From Owenweeksia sp963758205 (GTDB lineage: Bacteria; Bacteroidota; Bacteroidia; Flavobacteriales; Schleiferiaceae), in assembly GCA_963758205.1 (NCBI GenBank), contig CAVWUM010000002.1, forward strand, positions 806,001-870,000: 64,000 bases of DNA. The letters are read 5' to 3'. Positions 27,338-36,167 of the stretch are shown one piece after another. The translations under genes and the position numbers were made by a program. Every line of letters starts with the position of its first letter. Positions within the stretch are counted from its first letter, which is position 1. Below the pieces are notes generated by a model. The model was not told the origin of the DNA, did not search any database, and saw only the letters and a list, made by a program, of their open reading frames with translations.

Positions 27338-27406
27338 GTGTTTAGGGAAAAGCTAAAGGTTGGTTGCTAATGGGAGAATTGAGGGTTTGTATTCTTAAAC
27401 TCAAGG

Positions 27407-27440
27407 TATCCCCCCTGCGCCCCCCCTCAATGGGGGATAG
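27407..27440 (-). repeat. G/C-rich palindromic repeat, unit P1 (left outer)
   Basis: Read on the minus strand: TATCCCCCATTGAGGGGGGG then CGCAGGGGGGATA. C-run, short TTGA-type centre, G-run, then a second G-run after CGCA. Same type as units at 27517, 28027 and 28132. Confidence 0.8.
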
Positions 27441-27516
27441 CTACACAGGGGGCCAGAATTTCTGTAAAAAAGATGATTCACATAAACCAATGCTAATTGG
27501 TATCGAAGACGTTCCG

Positions 27517-27549
27517 AATCCCCCCTTGAGGGGGGCCTGGGGGGTGACC
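27517..27549 (+). repeat. G/C-rich palindromic repeat, unit P2 (left inner)
   Basis: AATCCCCCCTTGAGGGGGGC then CTGGGGGGTGACC: six C, TTGA, six G, and a second G-run ending in GTGA. Opposite in orientation to P1; 28 bases before the DUF559 start. Confidence 0.8.
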
Positions 27550-27576
27550 TAACTCAAAAACTCCTATCTTCAATGT

Positions 27577-27990
27577 ATGCCTACCAATAACCACTATAAC
27601 AAAAACCTAAAAGAATTTGCCAACGAACTCCGCAACCACTCTACCAAGGCCGAAGTAATAATTTGGACCGTCTTGCTAAAAGCGAGAAAAACCGGCTACC
27701 GCTGCTTGCGCCAAAGACCTATTAGTCGCTTTATCGCAGATTTCTTCTTCCCTGAACTCAAGCTGCTGCTTGAAATTGATGGTTACTCGCATACCATTGA
27801 GGAAAGAGTTATAAACGATAGTGAAAGGGACAAGGAGCTAGTCAAACTAGGATACAAAACAATCCGGATTTTAGACCAGCATGTTTTTGAAGATTTGGAA
27901 AATGTGCAGCGCACTATTTATTATGAGCTTGAAAAAAGACGGTTGGAGTTGAGGTTGCCGGAGCTGACAAGGAAGACCAGGAAAAAGTAG
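27577..27990 (+). CDS. DUF559-family (Vsr-like) endonuclease domain protein
   Basis: 137 residues. The block FANELRNHSTKAEVIIWTVL, then RCLRQRPISRFIADFFFPEL and LLLEIDGYSH is the DUF559 signature; the Asp of IADF and the E-x-D of LEIDG are the likely metal-binding residues of a restriction-endonuclease fold, and YKTIRILDQHVFEDLENV is the closing part. The family resembles very-short-patch repair nucleases, but its cellular job is unknown. The basic tail (LTRKTRKK) could hold DNA. The gene sits between two inverted pairs of palindromic repeats (27407/27517 and 28027/28132) and has no operon partner. Confidence 0.85.
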   Translation: MPTNNHYNKNLKEFANELRNHSTKAEVIIWTVLLKARKTGYRCLRQRPISRFIADFFFPELKLLLEIDGYSHTIEERVINDSERDKELVKLGYKTIRILDQHVFEDLENVQRTIYYELEKRRLELRLPELTRKTRKK

Positions 27991-28026
27991 CATTTGTAAT
28001 GGCTCGTAGGCTAATACTATTTATAT

Positions 28027-28049
28027 GTCACCCCCCTCCAGGGGGGATT
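28027..28049 (-). repeat. G/C-rich palindromic repeat, unit P3 (right inner)
   Basis: Read on the minus strand: AATCCCCCCTGGAGGGGGGT then GAC. It lacks the second G-run but ends in GTGAC like P2. It is opposite to P4 in orientation, with ATAAATAGT/ACTATTTAT inverse repeats around it. Confidence 0.75.
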
Positions 28050-28131
28050 TGGATCTGTGATTTTGAGAAAAGGCTAGCGTTTCATTATAAATAGTTGTAA
28101 TAGCAAGCATTGGAATTCAGCGCTTCGTGCA

Positions 28132-28167
28132 GCTATCCCCCCTGGAGGGGGGCGCAGGGGGGTGATA
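28132..28167 (+). repeat. G/C-rich palindromic repeat, unit P4 (right outer)
   Basis: GCTATCCCCCCTGGAGGGGG then GCGCAGGGGGGTGATA. Same layout as P1 on the other strand. Lies 42 bases from the 3' end of the ABC-F gene. Confidence 0.8.
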
Positions 28168-28208
28168 AACGCAGCACAACCTTAAAACCTTAAAACCTTA
28201 AAACAAAA

Positions 28209-29843
28209 TTAAACCAGCTCCACCTGGCGCAGGTTCTCTATTTTATTCCTTTCCAAAAAGTCATCTACAGTTTCAAAGTGCTCGATTACGCGCTTATTTT
28301 TAAACTCAAATACTTTTTGGGAGAGGCCCAACAGGAAGTCACGGTCGTGTGAAACGAGGATAAGAGTGCCATCAAAAGCCAGTAGCGCCTGCTTTAATAC
28401 GTCTTTTGATTTTAAATCCAGGTGGTTGGTGGGCTCATCCAGAATGAGAACGTTTACTGGCTCCAGCAGCAGCTTTACCATAGCCAAACGGGTTTTTTCA
28501 CCTCCCGATAAAAATGCCACCTTCTTATCAATCATATCTCCTGAAAACATAAAGCCGCCAAGGATATTTTTAAGCTGGGTGCGGATATCACCTTTGGCAA
28601 TAGCGTCTACCGTCTGGAAAACAGTTAGATCAGGATCAAGCAACGAAGCCTGATTTTGCGCGAAGTAACCCACCTTGGCATTATGGCCGAGATCGCATTG
28701 ACCTTCAAAATCAATTTCACCCATTATAGCTTTTATCATGGTAGATTTTCCCTCACCATTTCTACCCACAAAGCACACCTTCTCCCCTCTTGAAATGGTC
28801 ATGCTGGCATCTTTAAACACTACGTGGTCGCCATAGGCTTTACTCATATCCTTGGCAACAACGGGATAATCGCCCGAACGCTGGCAAGGCGGAAACTTGA
28901 GGTTCAGTGCGGAGTTGTCCACCTCATCAATTTCAATAATTTCCAACTTCTCCAGCATTTTTTCGCGGCTGTTTACCTGGTTGGTTTTGGAGTAGGTTCC
29001 CCTGAAGCGTTCGATAAAGGCCTTATTTTCTGCAATAAATTTTTGCTGTTCCGTATAAGCCTTTAGCTGGTGAGCACGCCTTTCTTCCCGCAACTGCAAA
29101 TAGTGACTGTAGTTGGCCTTGTAATCATATATGCGGCCCATGGCCACCTCAATTGTGCGGTTGGTAATATTATCGATAAAGGTTTTGTCGTGAGATATTA
29201 CCACCACGCCTTTGGCCTTATTCACCAAAAAGTCCTCCAGCCACACCACCGATTCAATATCGATGTGGTTAGTAGGCTCATCCAGCAACACCAAATCGGG
29301 TTTTTGCAACAGGATTTTAGCCAGCTCAATGCGCATACGCCATCCACCACTAAACTCCTTGGTTTGGCGGGTAAAGTCTTCCCTTTTAAACCCAAGACCT
29401 GTCAAGGCATTTTCTACCTCTCTATCAAAATTGGAGCTTTCAATAGAATAGTACTTTTCGCCCAGCTCGGTTACGCGTTCAATAATCTTCATGTACGCTT
29501 CCGATTCATAATCGGTGCGGGTTTCAAGCTGTTTGTTCAGCGCATCCATTTCATCGCGCATTTCAAAAATGGCTTTAAAGGCTTTAGAGGCTTCTTCAAA
29601 TACAGTACAGTTATCTTCAGTAAGTAGGTGCTGCGGCAGGTAGGCCACCACGGCATCCTTTGGGCAGTGCAAATTACCCATAGTGGGTTTGGTTACTCCG
29701 GCAATAATCTTCATCATGGTAGATTTTCCGGCCCCGTTTTTACCCATAAGGGCAATCTTATCATTGGGGTTTACCACAAAAGACACATCCTTAAAAAGGG
29801 TTTCACCATTAAACTCCACCCCTATGCTGTTTACTGAAATCAT
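28209..29843 (-). CDS. ABC-F family ATPase
   Basis: 544 residues from the ATG at 29843 (MISVNSIGVEFNGETLFKDV); the frame extends upstream but the family always begins near this strand. Two ABC domains without membrane parts: Walker A GKNGAGKSTM at about 37-46 and GRNGEGKSTM at about 360; signatures FSGGWRMRIELA and LSGGEKTRLAMV; Walker B LVLLDEPTNH and LILDEPTNHL. The linker (LQLREERRAHQLKAYTEQQK) is the charged ABC-F inter-domain arm. ABC-F proteins act on the ribosome, easing stalled translation or protecting from antibiotics; this one looks like a Uup/YbiT-like housekeeping member. Upstream TACTTTCG is a near-consensus -7 box. Confidence 0.94.
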   Translation of the reverse strand: MISVNSIGVEFNGETLFKDVSFVVNPNDKIALMGKNGAGKSTMMKIIAGVTKPTMGNLHCPKDAVVAYLPQHLLTEDNCTVFEEASKAFKAIFEMRDEMDALNKQLETRTDYESEAYMKIIERVTELGEKYYSIESSNFDREVENALTGLGFKREDFTRQTKEFSGGWRMRIELAKILLQKPDLVLLDEPTNHIDIESVVWLEDFLVNKAKGVVVISHDKTFIDNITNRTIEVAMGRIYDYKANYSHYLQLREERRAHQLKAYTEQQKFIAENKAFIERFRGTYSKTNQVNSREKMLEKLEIIEIDEVDNSALNLKFPPCQRSGDYPVVAKDMSKAYGDHVVFKDASMTISRGEKVCFVGRNGEGKSTMIKAIMGEIDFEGQCDLGHNAKVGYFAQNQASLLDPDLTVFQTVDAIAKGDIRTQLKNILGGFMFSGDMIDKKVAFLSGGEKTRLAMVKLLLEPVNVLILDEPTNHLDLKSKDVLKQALLAFDGTLILVSHDRDFLLGLSQKVFEFKNKRVIEHFETVDDFLERNKIENLRQVELV

Positions 29844-30028
29844 AAGCTGCTTTTTAGCGGCCGCGAAAGTAGAAATTTGGCTCCATTGAATAGCCATAAG
29901 ATATTGATCAATTTTCAGATTGTCAGCGTGTTTAACCTCAAGGTCAAAATATATTTAACTCTCAGAAAGGGTAAAAAAATTGTATTTTGGATTTTTCTCT
30001 TTAGCTAATAAATCAAACCGATCATAGA

Positions 30029-30781
30029 ATGTTGAAGCGCTTATCCTACATTGTAGTTGTACTATCAATCTCTCTGGTATCCTGCAAGAAAGAAAACAAT
30101 GAAGTTAATGGTCCTTGCCAAAGCTCTAATGTTGATTTGAAGGATATCTCTATTAGTAACGACTCGCTACTAAGCGTTGCCTATTCGAATTATAGAAACC
30201 CATCAGACTTTTACTCCGAAAATTTATCTGACACCAGTCTTTATTATATAAATACTGTTAGCGTTGATAGTCTCTACAGGAGAGAATGGATAGAGCTTTC
30301 AACCAATAGTTTACTCAAAGCCCAGCAGTGGCTGCGGGCTTCGTTTCCTGCTGACACTCCTTATTTTTGTCAACGAGAAACCTACCGCTATTTTGAATTT
30401 TGTACACAAAGAAAAATAAAGGCAAGGGTTCATAAATCTCAATACCTTACAAGAGATAATTTTGATTTGCTATCCAATAGCGATACGCTTGGCGTATTCA
30501 GATTTTCAAATTTTTGTGGATCAGATGTGAAGGAGTTAATAGACTATTTGTGGTATGTTAGAACCTATAACGTTGCTGGTTCAAAAATCCTGACCTCATT
30601 TTTTGAGGAAACCAATTCTCATTTTTTAGTTCATCATTTTCATGTTAAGCTCTCATACGGGGACTGGGGTCTTCATGATCAAATCAAGCTAACTCATTTT
30701 GAATATCAGATAAACAAAAAATCAGGTGTAATATACAGGCGCAGTACTCTTCTTAAAACACTGAACGGCACTTTGCGGTAA
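30029..30781 (+). CDS. Lipoprotein of unknown function
   Basis: 250 residues. Residues 1-19 form a lipoprotein signal ending in SLVSC, followed by KKENNE, so it is probably anchored in the outer membrane. The remainder is mixed alpha/beta with aromatic-rich strands (YFCQRETYRYFEFCTQRK) and no repeat or catalytic motif that I can see. Base use is a little richer in A/T than its neighbours. It stands alone between the divergent ABC-F gene and fbp, with a 158-base gap after it. No family recognised. Confidence 0.7.
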   Translation: MLKRLSYIVVVLSISLVSCKKENNEVNGPCQSSNVDLKDISISNDSLLSVAYSNYRNPSDFYSENLSDTSLYYINTVSVDSLYRREWIELSTNSLLKAQQWLRASFPADTPYFCQRETYRYFEFCTQRKIKARVHKSQYLTRDNFDLLSNSDTLGVFRFSNFCGSDVKELIDYLWYVRTYNVAGSKILTSFFEETNSHFLVHHFHVKLSYGDWGLHDQIKLTHFEYQINKKSGVIYRRSTLLKTLNGTLR

Positions 30782-30905
30782 AATTCTTTTTCATACCAAA
30801 TATTGTAAACCAATCTGCTGAGACTCAAGAATGTCTTTTCCCGAAAATAAAGGACCGTTGAGCTAAAAAAGACCAATGTAGCCGTTCAATTTCATCTAAG
30901 CACTC

Positions 30906-30913
30906 TACATTTG
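30906..30913 (+). promoter_or_regulatory. Bacteroidota -7 box (TACATTTG) for fbp
   Basis: TACATTTG is an exact TAnnTTTG match, 26 bases before the fbp ATG. GTTC, a weak -33 form, lies about 19 bases upstream of it. Confidence 0.5.
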
Positions 30914-30939
30914 TTGCTCGCAAAAAAACACCTCTCAAC

Positions 30940-31950
30940 ATGCAAAGACATACCACCCTCGGTGAGTTTATCATCAAAAACCAAAAGGATTTTCCATACG
31001 CCAAGGGCGAATTAAGTGCGCTGCTTAGTAGCATACGCCTTGCCGGTAAAATGGTAAATCAGGAGATAAACAAAGCCGGACTGGCCAACATACTTGGGGC
31101 CGCGGGTAATGAAAATGTGCAGGGCGAAGACCAGCAAAAGCTGGACGTAATGGCCAACGACCTTTTTATCAGTACTCTGCAAAGCCGTGGTGAAATTTGC
31201 GGAATCGGCTCTGAAGAAATGGACGACTTTGTATCATTTAACGAGGAAATACACAAAGATGCCAAATATGTGGTGCTGATAGATCCGCTGGATGGTTCAT
31301 CCAACATTGATGTAAATGTATCAGTAGGAACCATTTTTAGTATTTACCGCAGGATCAGCGAGCCCGGTACACCGGCAGTATTGGAAGACTTCCTTCAGCC
31401 CGGCAATAAGCAGGTAGCTGCCGGTTACCTGATATTCGGTACTTCAACCATGCTGGTGTTTACTACTGGTAATGGTGTAAATGGTTTTACTTATGATCCT
31501 GGTATTGGCTCCTTCTTCCTGTCTCATCCTAAAATGCAGATACCTGATGATGGTAAAATTTACTCCATAAACGAGGGTAACTATGTGCACTTCCCCGAAG
31601 GGGTAAAAAAATACATAAAGTGGTGTCAGGAGCTGGATAGTTCTACTAATCGCCCTTTAACCTCACGCTATATCGGTTCGCTTGTGGCGGATTTTCACCG
31701 AAACCTGCTTAAGGGCGGTATTTATATTTACCCGAGAGGTACCACTGCGCCCAATGGCAAACTGCGCTTGCTATACGAGTGCAACCCCATGGCTTTCCTT
31801 ATGGAGCAGGCTGGTGGCAAGGCTTCTGACGGCTACAGACGAATTATGGATTTGGAACCGGAGGAACTTCACCAGCGCGTACCCTTCTTTTGCGGAAGCA
31901 ATAAAATGGTAGAGAAGGCTGAGGCGTTTATGGAGGAGTTTAAGAATTAG
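30940..31950 (+). CDS. fbp: Class I fructose-1,6-bisphosphatase
   Basis: 336 residues, standard length. It removes the 1-phosphate of fructose-1,6-bisphosphate in gluconeogenesis. Seen: GSEEMDDF (first metal-binding Glu pair), the signature VLIDPLDGSSNIDVNVSVGT at about 108-127, the substrate-side RYIGSLVADFHRNLLKGG, YPRGTTAPNGKLRLLYECNP and the C-terminal PFFCGSNKMVEKAEAFM. A -7 box is found at 30906-30913. It is followed by a group of lipoprotein genes on the same strand (47-base gap) with no metabolic link. Confidence 0.97.
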   Translation: MQRHTTLGEFIIKNQKDFPYAKGELSALLSSIRLAGKMVNQEINKAGLANILGAAGNENVQGEDQQKLDVMANDLFISTLQSRGEICGIGSEEMDDFVSFNEEIHKDAKYVVLIDPLDGSSNIDVNVSVGTIFSIYRRISEPGTPAVLEDFLQPGNKQVAAGYLIFGTSTMLVFTTGNGVNGFTYDPGIGSFFLSHPKMQIPDDGKIYSINEGNYVHFPEGVKKYIKWCQELDSSTNRPLTSRYIGSLVADFHRNLLKGGIYIYPRGTTAPNGKLRLLYECNPMAFLMEQAGGKASDGYRRIMDLEPEELHQRVPFFCGSNKMVEKAEAFMEEFKN

Positions 31951-31997
31951 CACACCTCCCACAAATGCGTTTTTTCTGATTTTAGCTCAGTCTTGAA

Positions 31998-32510
31998 ATG
32001 CTTACTTCACCTCTGAATAACATATTGGCTAAATTCCTGTTGGTCGCATTTATACTTTCAGGATGTTCTGCGGCTCCACATCTCTACACAGTTGTAACTG
32101 CTGAGGGTTATTCCGAAAAACTGCAAACGAAACCTTTTAACAAGTATATAATTGTTGACGAAAGCTATAGTACTGAATTGCAAATCGGTTTAATAGCTAT
32201 GCAATTAGGGTATAAAAGAGAAACCAACAAAGCACTGGATTCAATCAGTGATTTATCAGAACAGAACTTTTTGAAGGGCATGTTGAATCTCAACAACAGA
32301 GAGTACGAGGTTGCCGTAATCTATTTTAAAGAAGCTGCTGAAAAAGGCATCTTTCAAGCCAGGATACTTGAAGTGGCCTGTGAGGTTCAATTGGGAACTG
32401 CCTTGGACTATCTTAAAATATACCAGTCGTTGTATGATCAGGCACCAAATGATCTCTACAGGAAGTTGATAACCGGTCACTATCAAATGTATCGCTATGG
32501 ACTTTACTAA
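31998..32510 (+). CDS. Small lipoprotein, TPR/Sel1-like helical repeats
   Basis: 170 residues. Lipoprotein signal ending in LSGC at about residue 24. The second half (NFLKGMLNLNNREYEVAVIY then FKEAAEKGIFQARILEVACE) has the helix pairs of a TPR or Sel1-type repeat, too short for a sure call. The 3' end overlaps the next lipoprotein gene by 14 bases, indicating an operon of at least three lipoproteins (31998-33807). Role unknown; helical repeats point to protein binding at the envelope. Confidence 0.7.
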   Translation: MLTSPLNNILAKFLLVAFILSGCSAAPHLYTVVTAEGYSEKLQTKPFNKYIIVDESYSTELQIGLIAMQLGYKRETNKALDSISDLSEQNFLKGMLNLNNREYEVAVIYFKEAAEKGIFQARILEVACEVQLGTALDYLKIYQSLYDQAPNDLYRKLITGHYQMYRYGLY

Positions 32511-33267
32511 AAGGATAGCTATAGTACTAATTATAGCCAGTGTACTATTTAGCGGTTGCACCTCTAATAAGGACATGAAACGGATGTTGACTGCATATCC
32601 TGCTTCCTTAAATTATATTATTGAAGAAAGGCCACAGGTAATTAAAAGCAGTACACAGGTTTATGTAGAAACGGATACCAATTTTGTAATGATGCCGGCA
32701 ACAGTTGATCGTATTCAGGGTCAGTTTTTACCTTTTATTTTTTATAGCAGGCTAAAGCAGGCACATCTTTATACTGTTGATACTTCAAGTGTAAGCGAAA
32801 ATTTACCGGAGTTTTTAAAGAGTGCGTTTGAAAGAGAAGCGCATCGCAGCTATAAATTTAAGATTACGGAGAACCGCGACTCAGCCGATTATATACTCAA
32901 TCTGAGAATTGAGCAACTGAGCGGCCAGGGAATTTTTCACTCACTTACAGAATGGTATGCGATTCCATATGGCGTTATAACATCTTATAAAGTAACTCTG
33001 GATAATGTTAAAGCCTCTTGTACCCTGAGCTATTCGCTTAAAGATGCAGCGGGAAATTTAATGTCATCAGGCACATATCAAAATAGTTATATACCTGATA
33101 ATAAAAATCAACTTATAGAAGCTCCTGCAGGCTATCATTACAGGATAGCGAATGGCTTGGTTGTGGATGGGCTGAGTAACGCATTCAGAGGTAATTTTAA
33201 ATCAATAATTGAGGAACTTAATAGCCTCAATATTACAAGCACTACAACCCGTACCTTTGATCCATAA
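32497..33267 (+). CDS. Lipoprotein of unknown function
   Basis: 256 residues with a lipoprotein signal (LIIASVLFSGC, Cys at about 21). The mature part is mainly beta strand: VYVETDTNFVMMPATVDRIQ, then SADYILNLRIEQLSGQGIF and LSYSLKDAAGNLMSSGTYQN, a pattern seen in lipoproteins of outer-membrane assembly and transport groups, but I cannot assign one. The start lies inside the preceding gene (14 bases). It is separated from the third lipoprotein gene by nine bases. All three appear to be one transcription unit. Confidence 0.72.
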   Translation: MDFTKRIAIVLIIASVLFSGCTSNKDMKRMLTAYPASLNYIIEERPQVIKSSTQVYVETDTNFVMMPATVDRIQGQFLPFIFYSRLKQAHLYTVDTSSVSENLPEFLKSAFEREAHRSYKFKITENRDSADYILNLRIEQLSGQGIFHSLTEWYAIPYGVITSYKVTLDNVKASCTLSYSLKDAAGNLMSSGTYQNSYIPDNKNQLIEAPAGYHYRIANGLVVDGLSNAFRGNFKSIIEELNSLNITSTTTRTFDP

Positions 33268-33276
33268 TTCGTGAAA

Positions 33277-33807
33277 ATGGTACTTCGAATTGTTTCTCTT
33301 TTTATAATAATTGGTTCGCTGGCCTCTTGCGGCTTTACCCGCAACCGTGCGGGCTATTACCCTATGGAGGAAAAGGAAGGAGCAGAATGTAACGCACCGG
33401 TAGGCACTATGGTGGATATGGACGGGCTGGTGTACACAGAGGTTGGCAGACTGAGGTTGGGTGAGGCTCCTTTTTTGGAGTACTCATGGCTATGTGATAA
33501 GGATGATGCCATTAAAGTAATACAGCAGGAAGCCTGTAACGCCAATGCCAACTTTGCCAACATTGTTACTGAAAACTACCCTACCTTTATGCAGTCCTGC
33601 TATCATTGTGAGGTAGTTTTTTACCGGTTGCCTGCTTCACAAAAAACAGCTTTGGATGCGGCTATTGCCAAGAGCATAAATAAAGAACCCGTACCGGATC
33701 CTGAATATGGCTGGGTATTTTTTGGCAAGATGGTTAAAACTGTTGCTATAGTTGGGGCTGCCATTGGTATTTCTACCATATTGCGCCTTACTCAACAAGG
33801 CACTTAA
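33277..33807 (+). CDS. Lipoprotein with C-terminal membrane helix
   Basis: 176 residues from the ATG at 33277; a GTG two codons earlier (33271) is an equally possible start. Lipobox SLASC near residue 18. The mature part is Cys-containing (AECNAPVG, EACNANANFANI, MQSCYHCEVVFYR) with six cysteines, so disulfides are likely. A hydrophobic helix near the end (VKTVAIVGAAIGISTILRL) could also sit in the membrane. Last gene of the three-lipoprotein unit; a weak hairpin terminator follows at 33841. No family recognised. Confidence 0.7.
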   Translation: MVLRIVSLFIIIGSLASCGFTRNRAGYYPMEEKEGAECNAPVGTMVDMDGLVYTEVGRLRLGEAPFLEYSWLCDKDDAIKVIQQEACNANANFANIVTENYPTFMQSCYHCEVVFYRLPASQKTALDAAIAKSINKEPVPDPEYGWVFFGKMVKTVAIVGAAIGISTILRLTQQGT

Positions 33808-33840
33808 CTCCTCTCCTTTTCTGATTTCGTTAAAAATTAT

Positions 33841-33862
33841 GGTTGCTTTAAGCAACCTTTTT
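33841..33862 (+). terminator. Short hairpin terminator after the lipoprotein operon
   Basis: GGTTGC, loop TTTAA, GCAACC, then TTTTT. The stem is only six pairs with a perfect palindrome, so moderate strength. Confidence 0.55.
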
Positions 33863-33993
33863 GGTTGGTGATGCTCTATTAAATTAAAGGAACTTATTAG
33901 GTGTATCGCCAGCGGTACATCACCGAAAAGCCAGCAGGCCTGCAGCTTTACCCTTGGGAAGATTCCCATTTCAATAACTAAAATTCTGCTACC

Positions 33994-36057
33994 ATGAAGA
34001 TGCTACGATTGCTGATAAACGGCCTGATATTGCTATGCCTTATTACCCCGCCACTACAGGCCCAACCGCGCCCCGGTTCATTACGGGGATATGTTACCGA
34101 CATAAAAACCGGTGAGGGTATTCCATTTGCCAATGTTGTGATTAAAGATTCCGCAGGAGCTGTAATTGCTGGTGGAGCCAGCGACATTGACGGGAGATAT
34201 ACTATAAATCCACTGAATCCTGGATTATATGATGTAGAGGTAGCCGTGATAGGATATGCCACAATTACCCTTAAGGATATCTCAATTAAATCTAACGCTG
34301 TAGCATTAAAAAACTTTAAGCTACAGGAAGCAACAAACGAGCTTACAGAGGTTGTGGTAACCTATGAAGCTCCCATGATTGATAAAAGCAGTTCAAGCAA
34401 GGTTTTTAGATTTAATGACTATGGAGGAGGTGGGGGTGGACACCAAAAGCGAAATAAAAAACCAGCCAAGACTACTTCTAATGTTCAGAGCAAAGTAAAC
34501 ATTAGAGGCTCAAGGGCTGAAGGAACTGTTTATTTTATAAATGGTGTCAGAGTGAGAAGTGCAGGAGATGCTGACCTTCACCACTATGATAGCTCCTATC
34601 CTACCACCCGCAATACTAACAACGAATCCTACTCACCTATAAAAGAACTGCCTTTTAAGGCAGTGACTTCGGCTCCACTCTCCACCTTTGCATCTGATGT
34701 TGATGCTGCATCATACGCTAACGTGCGCAAGTTTATTACCGAAGGCCAATTACCACCCGCTGATGCTGTGCGCATAGAGGAAATGGTAAATTACTTCAAC
34801 TACTCCTACCCCGAGCCTGAGCCAGGAGAAGTGTTTTCAATGACTACTGAGCTGGCCGGTTGTCCCTGGAAAGATGGGCACCAATTACTGAGAGTTGGCA
34901 TTAAAACCCGCGATATACCAAAAGATGAATTGCCCGACAACAACCTGGTTTTTCTCATTGATGTATCCGGCAGTATGAGTTCTGATGACAAACTTCCGCT
35001 GCTGCAAAAATCGCTAAGGCTTTTGGTTAATAACCTTAATGAAAAGGACAGAGTAGCCATAGTGGTGTATGCATCGGCAACCGGACTGGTTTTAGAATCC
35101 ACCAAGGGCACTGACAAGCAAAAAATCCTGGATGCAATAAATAGCCTTAGCGCAGGTGGGTCAACGGCTGGTGGTGCCGGACTTAAGCTCGCCTACAAGG
35201 TGGCTGCTGAGAATTTCAAAAAGGGAGCAAACAACCGCGTAATACTCGCTACCGATGGTGATTTTAATGTAGGGCTGAGCAGCGATGAAGCAATGATTGA
35301 ACTCATTGAGGAGAAGCGTAAATCAGGCGTTTTTTTAACTGTACTGGGCTTTGGTACCGAAAACCTGAAAGATGCCAAAATGGAGAAAATTGCCGACCAC
35401 GGCAATGGAAACTATGCCTATATAGACAACCTGATGGAAGCCCAAAAGGTATTGGTAAACGAAATGGGTGGCACCCTGAATGCCGTGGCTAAAGACACCA
35501 AGTTTCAAATAGAATTTAACCCCATGCAGGTAAAGGCCTATCGCCTAATCGGATATGAAAACCGAATGCTTGAAGCTGAAGACTTTAATGATGACACTAA
35601 AGATGCCGGTGATGTAGGCAGTGGCCACAGTGTTACCGCCATTTATGAAATAATACCGGCCGGAAGCGATGAAAAACTGGAGCAACCACCGGTAGATGCT
35701 TTAAAGTACCAACAAAAAACCGGGCTTGTGGATGATGGTGTAGCCAATGAGTTTGCCACCCTCAAAATACGCTATAAGGCACCTGATGAAGACGAAAGCG
35801 TGCTCCGCAGCCAGGTAATTCCAACTTTTAATGCAGAGGCAGAAATCTCACCCGATTTTAAATTTATATGTGCCGTGCTTGAAGCGGGTATGCTTTTGCG
35901 AAACTCTGAATATGCAGGTACCAGTTCTTACAAAGAAGCTAAAGATCTGGCGAAAGCCGGCAAGGGCGAAGATGAGAACGGCTACCGTGGTGAGTTTATA
36001 AGGCTCATATCATTGGCTGAAAAGCTTAGCAAGGCGCAAACTGTAGGAATGCGATAA
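33994..36057 (+). CDS. von Willebrand (YfbK-like) protein with carboxypeptidase-regulatory and plug-like N-terminus
   Basis: 687 residues. Signal peptide ends PLQAQ. Residues 28-115 form a carboxypeptidase-regulatory-like (CarboxypepD_reg) beta domain (GSLRGYVTDIKTGEGIPFAN). Then TEVVVTYEAPMIDK and VNIRGSRAEGTVYFINGVRV look like the start of a TonB-receptor plug, without any barrel. Residues about 220-300 are the YfbK N-terminal region (STFASDVDAASYANVRKFI), followed by a vWA domain with MIDAS DVSGSMS (D323) and TDGDFNVG, and the YfbK C-terminal domain (VLEAGMLLRNSEY). vWA domains bind protein ligands through a metal. A terminator follows at 36098; the next gene is a paralogue of its N-terminus. 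Confidence 0.88.
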   Translation: MKMLRLLINGLILLCLITPPLQAQPRPGSLRGYVTDIKTGEGIPFANVVIKDSAGAVIAGGASDIDGRYTINPLNPGLYDVEVAVIGYATITLKDISIKSNAVALKNFKLQEATNELTEVVVTYEAPMIDKSSSSKVFRFNDYGGGGGGHQKRNKKPAKTTSNVQSKVNIRGSRAEGTVYFINGVRVRSAGDADLHHYDSSYPTTRNTNNESYSPIKELPFKAVTSAPLSTFASDVDAASYANVRKFITEGQLPPADAVRIEEMVNYFNYSYPEPEPGEVFSMTTELAGCPWKDGHQLLRVGIKTRDIPKDELPDNNLVFLIDVSGSMSSDDKLPLLQKSLRLLVNNLNEKDRVAIVVYASATGLVLESTKGTDKQKILDAINSLSAGGSTAGGAGLKLAYKVAAENFKKGANNRVILATDGDFNVGLSSDEAMIELIEEKRKSGVFLTVLGFGTENLKDAKMEKIADHGNGNYAYIDNLMEAQKVLVNEMGGTLNAVAKDTKFQIEFNPMQVKAYRLIGYENRMLEAEDFNDDTKDAGDVGSGHSVTAIYEIIPAGSDEKLEQPPVDALKYQQKTGLVDDGVANEFATLKIRYKAPDEDESVLRSQVIPTFNAEAEISPDFKFICAVLEAGMLLRNSEYAGTSSYKEAKDLAKAGKGEDENGYRGEFIRLISLAEKLSKAQTVGMR

Positions 36058-36097
36058 AATATTTTTTCATGTTGATTGGTTGATTTTTGGAACGAAA

Positions 36098-36127
36098 GGG
36101 AATCGGTTTATGACCGGTTCCCTTTTT
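36098..36127 (+). terminator. Rho-independent terminator after the vWA gene
   Basis: GGGAATCGGT and ACCGGTTCCC form a 10-bp stem (one G-U pair), 5-base loop, then TTTTT. Confidence 0.85.
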
Positions 36128-36167
36128 ACAACCACCAACGCTCACAATAATTCTAAAAACCTAAATT

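Noticed and set aside
29844..29897. Longer N-terminus of the ABC-F protein
   Set aside because: The extra 18 residues are outside the family pattern, and a near-consensus -7 box (TACTTTCG) falls inside that stretch.
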